This document shows positions 60,537 through 64,000 of a DNA stretch of 64,000 nucleotides, piece after piece. Made by a program: the position numbers and the translations under genes. Under the pieces are notes generated by a model, which was not told the DNA's origin, searched no databases, and saw only the letters and a list, made by a program, of their open reading frames with translations. Each line of letters starts with the position of its first letter. The stretch's first letter is position 1. Origin of the DNA: Psychroflexus planctonicus (GTDB lineage: Bacteria; Bacteroidota; Bacteroidia; Flavobacteriales; Flavobacteriaceae); NCBI RefSeq assembly GCF_014640195.1, contig NZ_BMGM01000004.1:124001-188000 (forward strand). The letters are read 5' to 3'.

Positions 60537-62987
60537 TTAATACGGATCCACATTTACCACCACCCGAATACTTCTAAATTGACCAACGGCTTCGAAGCTG
60601 TTCAATGCTTTTTGAACAATTTTTTTAGATTTGATTACCGATTGCTTTGGAGCAATTTTCAATTGAATGTTCTTATGATATTTATTTTTAATTCTAGCTA
60701 CAGGCGGGAATTCTGGACCCAAAACTTGCTTGCCAAAACTTTGTTTCAAGTAACTAGCCAACCAATCTGAAGCTTCATTAATCCGGTTGTAATCTCTTCC
60801 TTTTAAGGTAAACTTTATCAATCTAAAATAAGGTGGAAAGGCATAATTTTTACGTTCATACATCTGCTCCTTAAACATTAATTTAAAGTTGTTAGTAGTA
60901 ACCTGCTGCAAAATTTGATGGTACGGATTGTAGGTTTGGATGAGCACTAAACCTTGTTCTTCGGTGCGACCTGCTCGTCCCGCGACTTGCACCAACAGTT
61001 GAAAACAACGTTCGTAAGCTCGGAAGTCTGGAAAATTGAGTAAGCTATCGGCGTTCATCACACCTACCAAATCTACATTTCTAAAATCTAAGCCTTTGGT
61101 TAGCATTTGGGTTCCGATTAACACATCTACTTCGTGATTTTCAAAAGAAGAGATAATTCGGTCGTAAGCATGTTTTCTTCTAGTTGTGTCGTGGTCCATG
61201 CGTTGTATTCGCCATTCGGGATACAATTCCTGTAATTCTGTTTCTACTTGTTCAGTACCAAATCCTTTTGTGGAAATATCTGGGCTACTGCAAGCTAAAC
61301 ATTTGGTTTGCATCGCCATGCTGTACCCGCAGTAATGGCAACGCAAGGAATTGTTGTGTTTGTGGTAAGTCAAACTTACATCACAACTTGGGCATTGCGG
61401 CGAATGTCCACAAGTTTTGCATTCCAAAATAGGCGAAAAACCCCTTCTGTTTTGAAATAAAATGGCTTGTTTACCATCTTCTATGCATTTTTCTAAAGCT
61501 GATAAAAGTGGTTTAGTAAAATGTCCCGTAGTTTGCTTTTTTCGAGAAAGCTCTTTGATGTCGACCAACTCTATTTTTGGCGGTTGTACATTTCCAAAGC
61601 GTTTGTCTAATCTTACGTAGCCGTATTTTTGGTCTTTTACATTGGTTAAACTTTCTAAACTAGGCGTTGCACTTCCTAATAAAGTTTTTGTTTTAAAAAA
61701 CGAAGCTAACACAATGGCAGCGTCTCTAGCATGGTAACGCGGAGCGGGGTCGTATTGTTTGAAACTGCTTTCGTGGGCTTCGTCTACAATGATTAATCCT
61801 AAATTAGAAAAAGGCAAAAACAAAGACGAACGCGCACCGATTACAATTTTCCCTTTGCTTTGTTGAAGTACGTGTCGGTAGACTTCCACGCGTTCGTTTT
61901 GCGAATATTTACTGTGAAAAACCAAGACTTCTTCACCAAAAAAAGCTTGCAAACGTTTGATTAATTGCGTAGTCAGTGCAATTTCGGGCAATAAAAATAA
62001 AACTTGCTTTCCTTGTTGAAGCACTTTCTCAATCAATTGAATGTAGATTTCTGTTTTTCCTGATGAAGTGACGCCATGCAGCAAACACACTTCTTTGGTT
62101 TCAAAACTTTCTTCAATTTGTTGCATGGCCGTTTGTTGAGCTTCCGACAATTGAAAAGCAGCTCGTGTTTTTGCGATGGCAAAATCAATACGATCTTGTT
62201 TTATTTGGTATTCTTCAAAAATTTCTTTTTTGATTAAGGCTTTTACAACCGATGTGGAAACATCAGCTTTTTCGCTTAAATCTTTAGTGGTAATCGGTTT
62301 TTTGGTTTTTGCTGAAAAACTAAAATACTTCAATAAAGCTTCTTTTTGCTTAGGGGTTGAACTCAATTGTTCCAATAAGTCGGGAAGTGCTTTTTCAGTT
62401 GAATAGGCTTCGGTTAACCGAATGTATTTTTTGAGTTTGGGTTTATATTTGGTATTCAGCTCCTGATTCAGAATTAAAATTCCTTTTTCGGCCATGCGTT
62501 TCACCACCGGCAAAACTGTTTTTTTATCTAAGATTTGCATGACTTCATGAATCTTCAGGGCATTTTGCTTTTGTAACGCTTCATAAAGCAAAAACTCTTC
62601 ATCGTCTAAAGCTTCTGGTTCAATCTCAGTTTCTTTGTTCCATTCAATTAAAGTTTCGCTTTCTAATAATAAAGCATTCGGTAAAGCGGTTTTCATGACT
62701 TCACCCAAGCTACACATGTAGTAATCGGCAATCCATTTCCAAAATTGAAGTTGGTTTTTAGTCACCAATGGCGCTTCATCTAAAATTTGTTCAATGGGTT
62801 TTACTTCGTAATGCAAGGGTTTTTGATTGTGCAATTGTACCGCTAAACCGGTATAAACTTTGGTTTTTCCGAAAGGAACGGCCAATCGCATGCCTAATTG
62901 AATTTCGTCTACTTCCTGTTCGCTTACGGCGTAGGTAAATAATTGCTTGAGTGGAAGCGGTAAAATAACATCAACGTAAGTAGACAT
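60537..62987 (-). CDS. priA: Primosomal protein N' (replication restart helicase PriA)
   Basis: A protein of 816 residues. N-terminal 3'-DNA-binding domain ('VILPLPLKQLFTYAV' start), DEAH helicase core with Walker A 'LHGVTSSGKTEIYIQL' and 'IIVDEAHESSFKQYDPAPRYH', 'GSATPSLES', and the zinc-binding Cys cluster 'ECKTCGHSPQCPSCDVSL' with 'LRCHYCGYSM' and 'CLACSSPD' (eight Cys). It reloads the replisome at stalled forks. Length and order are typical. Confidence 0.96.
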   Translation of the reverse strand: MSTYVDVILPLPLKQLFTYAVSEQEVDEIQLGMRLAVPFGKTKVYTGLAVQLHNQKPLHYEVKPIEQILDEAPLVTKNQLQFWKWIADYYMCSLGEVMKTALPNALLLESETLIEWNKETEIEPEALDDEEFLLYEALQKQNALKIHEVMQILDKKTVLPVVKRMAEKGILILNQELNTKYKPKLKKYIRLTEAYSTEKALPDLLEQLSSTPKQKEALLKYFSFSAKTKKPITTKDLSEKADVSTSVVKALIKKEIFEEYQIKQDRIDFAIAKTRAAFQLSEAQQTAMQQIEESFETKEVCLLHGVTSSGKTEIYIQLIEKVLQQGKQVLFLLPEIALTTQLIKRLQAFFGEEVLVFHSKYSQNERVEVYRHVLQQSKGKIVIGARSSLFLPFSNLGLIIVDEAHESSFKQYDPAPRYHARDAAIVLASFFKTKTLLGSATPSLESLTNVKDQKYGYVRLDKRFGNVQPPKIELVDIKELSRKKQTTGHFTKPLLSALEKCIEDGKQAILFQNRRGFSPILECKTCGHSPQCPSCDVSLTYHKHNNSLRCHYCGYSMAMQTKCLACSSPDISTKGFGTEQVETELQELYPEWRIQRMDHDTTRRKHAYDRIISSFENHEVDVLIGTQMLTKGLDFRNVDLVGVMNADSLLNFPDFRAYERCFQLLVQVAGRAGRTEEQGLVLIQTYNPYHQILQQVTTNNFKLMFKEQMYERKNYAFPPYFRLIKFTLKGRDYNRINEASDWLASYLKQSFGKQVLGPEFPPVARIKNKYHKNIQLKIAPKQSVIKSKKIVQKALNSFEAVGQFRSIRVVVNVDPY

Positions 62988-63067
62988 AAATTGAATTTGA
63001 AATGGTAAAGATAATTAATTGTTAAGCCAAAAATGAAAATGCTTTTGTTTCTATTTTTAAAATAAAA

Positions 63068-63095
63068 AATCCCTGTTACCAAAGCAACAGGGATT
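63068..63095 (-). terminator. Terminator after the T9SS-secreted repeat protein
   Basis: Stem AATCCCTGTT/AACAGGGATT with an 8-nt loop, followed on the minus strand by TTTTTTATTTT. Confidence 0.82.
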
Positions 63096-63117
63096 AACTC
63101 AACCACTTCTACTTTAA

Positions 63118-64000
63118 TTACTTTACTATTAATTGTTTGGTGGCGAGGTAATTTTCTAATGAAGTTATTTTGACCATATAAATTCCTTTGGTAAGTTGAC
63201 TTACATCTATTTGTTTATTTTGATTTCGTATTAACTTTCTTCCCAAACTATCATAGATTTCAACTAATTTAATTTCATTTTCTGTTGAAATTTGAAAAGA
63301 TGATGAAGCTGGATTTGGATAAATTTTTATGCTGTTAGTAAACTCGAAGTTTACATTAGATAAAGTATCTTCTACAGTTACTACTGCTACTACTGTTGTT
63401 TGATTTCCTTCAAGATCTGTAGCAGTTAAGTTTACAGTATAAGTTCCTATGCTTGTAAATGTATCTTGGTCAAGACTCAATGAGATATCAGACACTGCAC
63501 TACAGTTGTCGCTTACATTATCTAATACTTGAGTTTCTGTTATACTAACTGAACTGTTTCCAGCTAAATCGACCGTAACATCTAGTGTAGTAAGCGATGG
63601 CCCACTTGTATCTTCAACTGTAACAATTGCGGTTGTTATAGTTTGATTTCCTGAGGCATCTTCAAGCAATAACGAGACTGTGTTTTGACCAATGTTTGAA
63701 CAATCGAAATCTGAATCAGATAAGCTGAGATTGCTGATAGTACAATTATCTGACGAACCATCATCAATATCAGAAGCTTGAATGCTTGCTTGTCCATTCG
63801 CATCAAGTTGAATGGTGATATCTTGCGTTATAGCGTTTGGCGCTGTGTTATCTTCAACGGTAACGATTGCTGTTGTTATAGTTTGATTTCCTGAGTCATC
63901 TTCAAGCAACAAAGAGACTGTGTTTTGACCAATGTTTGAACAATCGAAATTTGAATCAGATAAGCTGAGATTGCTGATAGTACAATTATCTGACGAACCA
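63118..64000 (-). CDS. Repetitive T9SS-secreted surface protein, C-terminal part (5' end beyond window)
   Basis: The frame is open to base 64000, so the start lies outside; the TTG that begins the last segment at 63912 is not a real start. Three HYR-like Ig-type repeats of about 80 residues are visible ('TTAIVTVED', 'GSSDNCTISNLSLSDS' and 'FDCSNIGQNTVSLLLEDASG'), followed by a T9SS type A sorting domain ('IKIYPNPASSSFQIS', 'YDSLGRKLIR', 'GIYMVKITS', ending 'TKQLIVK'). Such proteins are exported by the type IX system and often act as adhesins or matrix proteins. Neighbouring repeats are nearly identical at DNA level. Confidence 0.9.
   Translation of the reverse strand, partial: GSSDNCTISNLSLSDSNFDCSNIGQNTVSLLLEDDSGNQTITTAIVTVEDNTAPNAITQDITIQLDANGQASIQASDIDDGSSDNCTISNLSLSDSDFDCSNIGQNTVSLLLEDASGNQTITTAIVTVEDTSGPSLTTLDVTVDLAGNSSVSITETQVLDNVSDNCSAVSDISLSLDQDTFTSIGTYTVNLTATDLEGNQTTVVAVVTVEDTLSNVNFEFTNSIKIYPNPASSSFQISTENEIKLVEIYDSLGRKLIRNQNKQIDVSQLTKGIYMVKITSLENYLATKQLIVK

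Overview
The window looks like a chromosomal segment of a member of the Flavobacteriaceae (Bacteroidota). This rests on an AT-rich base composition, a SusC/SusD outer-membrane pair, two proteins with type IX secretion (T9SS) C-terminal sorting domains, Bacteroidota-type promoters (TTTG, about 20 bp, TAnnTTTG), lipoproteins with acidic residues after the lipid-bearing Cys, and bacillithiol synthesis (BshB1). I cannot name the genus. Nearly all genes read as ordinary chromosomal genes. There are no transposases, phage genes, rRNA genes or CRISPR arrays.

Region 1 (1-11100) is a surface-polysaccharide cluster on the + strand: the end of an HpcH/HpaI-type aldolase, a CMP-sugar synthetase, a HAD phosphatase, three GT4 glycosyltransferases, NeuB, an O-antigen polymerase/ligase-like membrane protein, and an AlgI-type MBOAT acyltransferase with its SGNH-like partner. 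These genes plausibly make, activate, polymerise and acylate a glycan containing a nonulosonic or ulosonic acid. The gaps between gene groups carry an unusual load of repeats: a ~350-bp composite repeat, a ~53-bp palindromic element in four copies, and degenerate tandem heptamers.

Region 2 (11270-21870) is housekeeping and envelope: an MsbA-type ABC exporter, phosphohexomutase, GT2 glycosyltransferase, DUF4199, ribosomal protein L31 type B, the RNase P RNA gene, coaD, ddl, a lipid A-type acyltransferase and a rhomboid protease.

Region 3 (21900-47360) is an alpha-glucan (maltose/starch) utilisation locus. The minus-strand operon susC-susD-susE-secreted GH13 binds and cuts glucans at the surface. 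A LacI-type regulator follows. A plus-strand operon encodes an MFS sugar permease, beta-phosphoglucomutase, GH65 maltose phosphorylase, a GH13 cyclomaltodextrinase/neopullulanase, a lipoprotein esterase, a GH31 alpha-glucosidase and a lipoprotein GH13. Maltose phosphorylase plus beta-phosphoglucomutase would take maltose to glucose and glucose-6-phosphate. Inserted between regulator and permease are two galactan-type lipoprotein hydrolases (GH53, and a GH2 split by one in-frame TGA).

Region 4 (47400-64000) holds a small decayed patch (PAS-like remnant and a GIY-YIG gene with an in-frame TGA) beside tRNA-His, then bshB1, nhaC, a transaldolase-like gene, two SDRs, an OprO/P-type porin, a phosphoesterase, a primary sigma factor, an AEC transporter, a truA-like gene, oxyR, priA and the 3' part of a repetitive T9SS-secreted protein that runs off the window.

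The most unusual signals are the heptamer/palindrome repeat complex of region 1, and two separate genes interrupted by TGA exactly where a conserved Trp (TGG) is expected.
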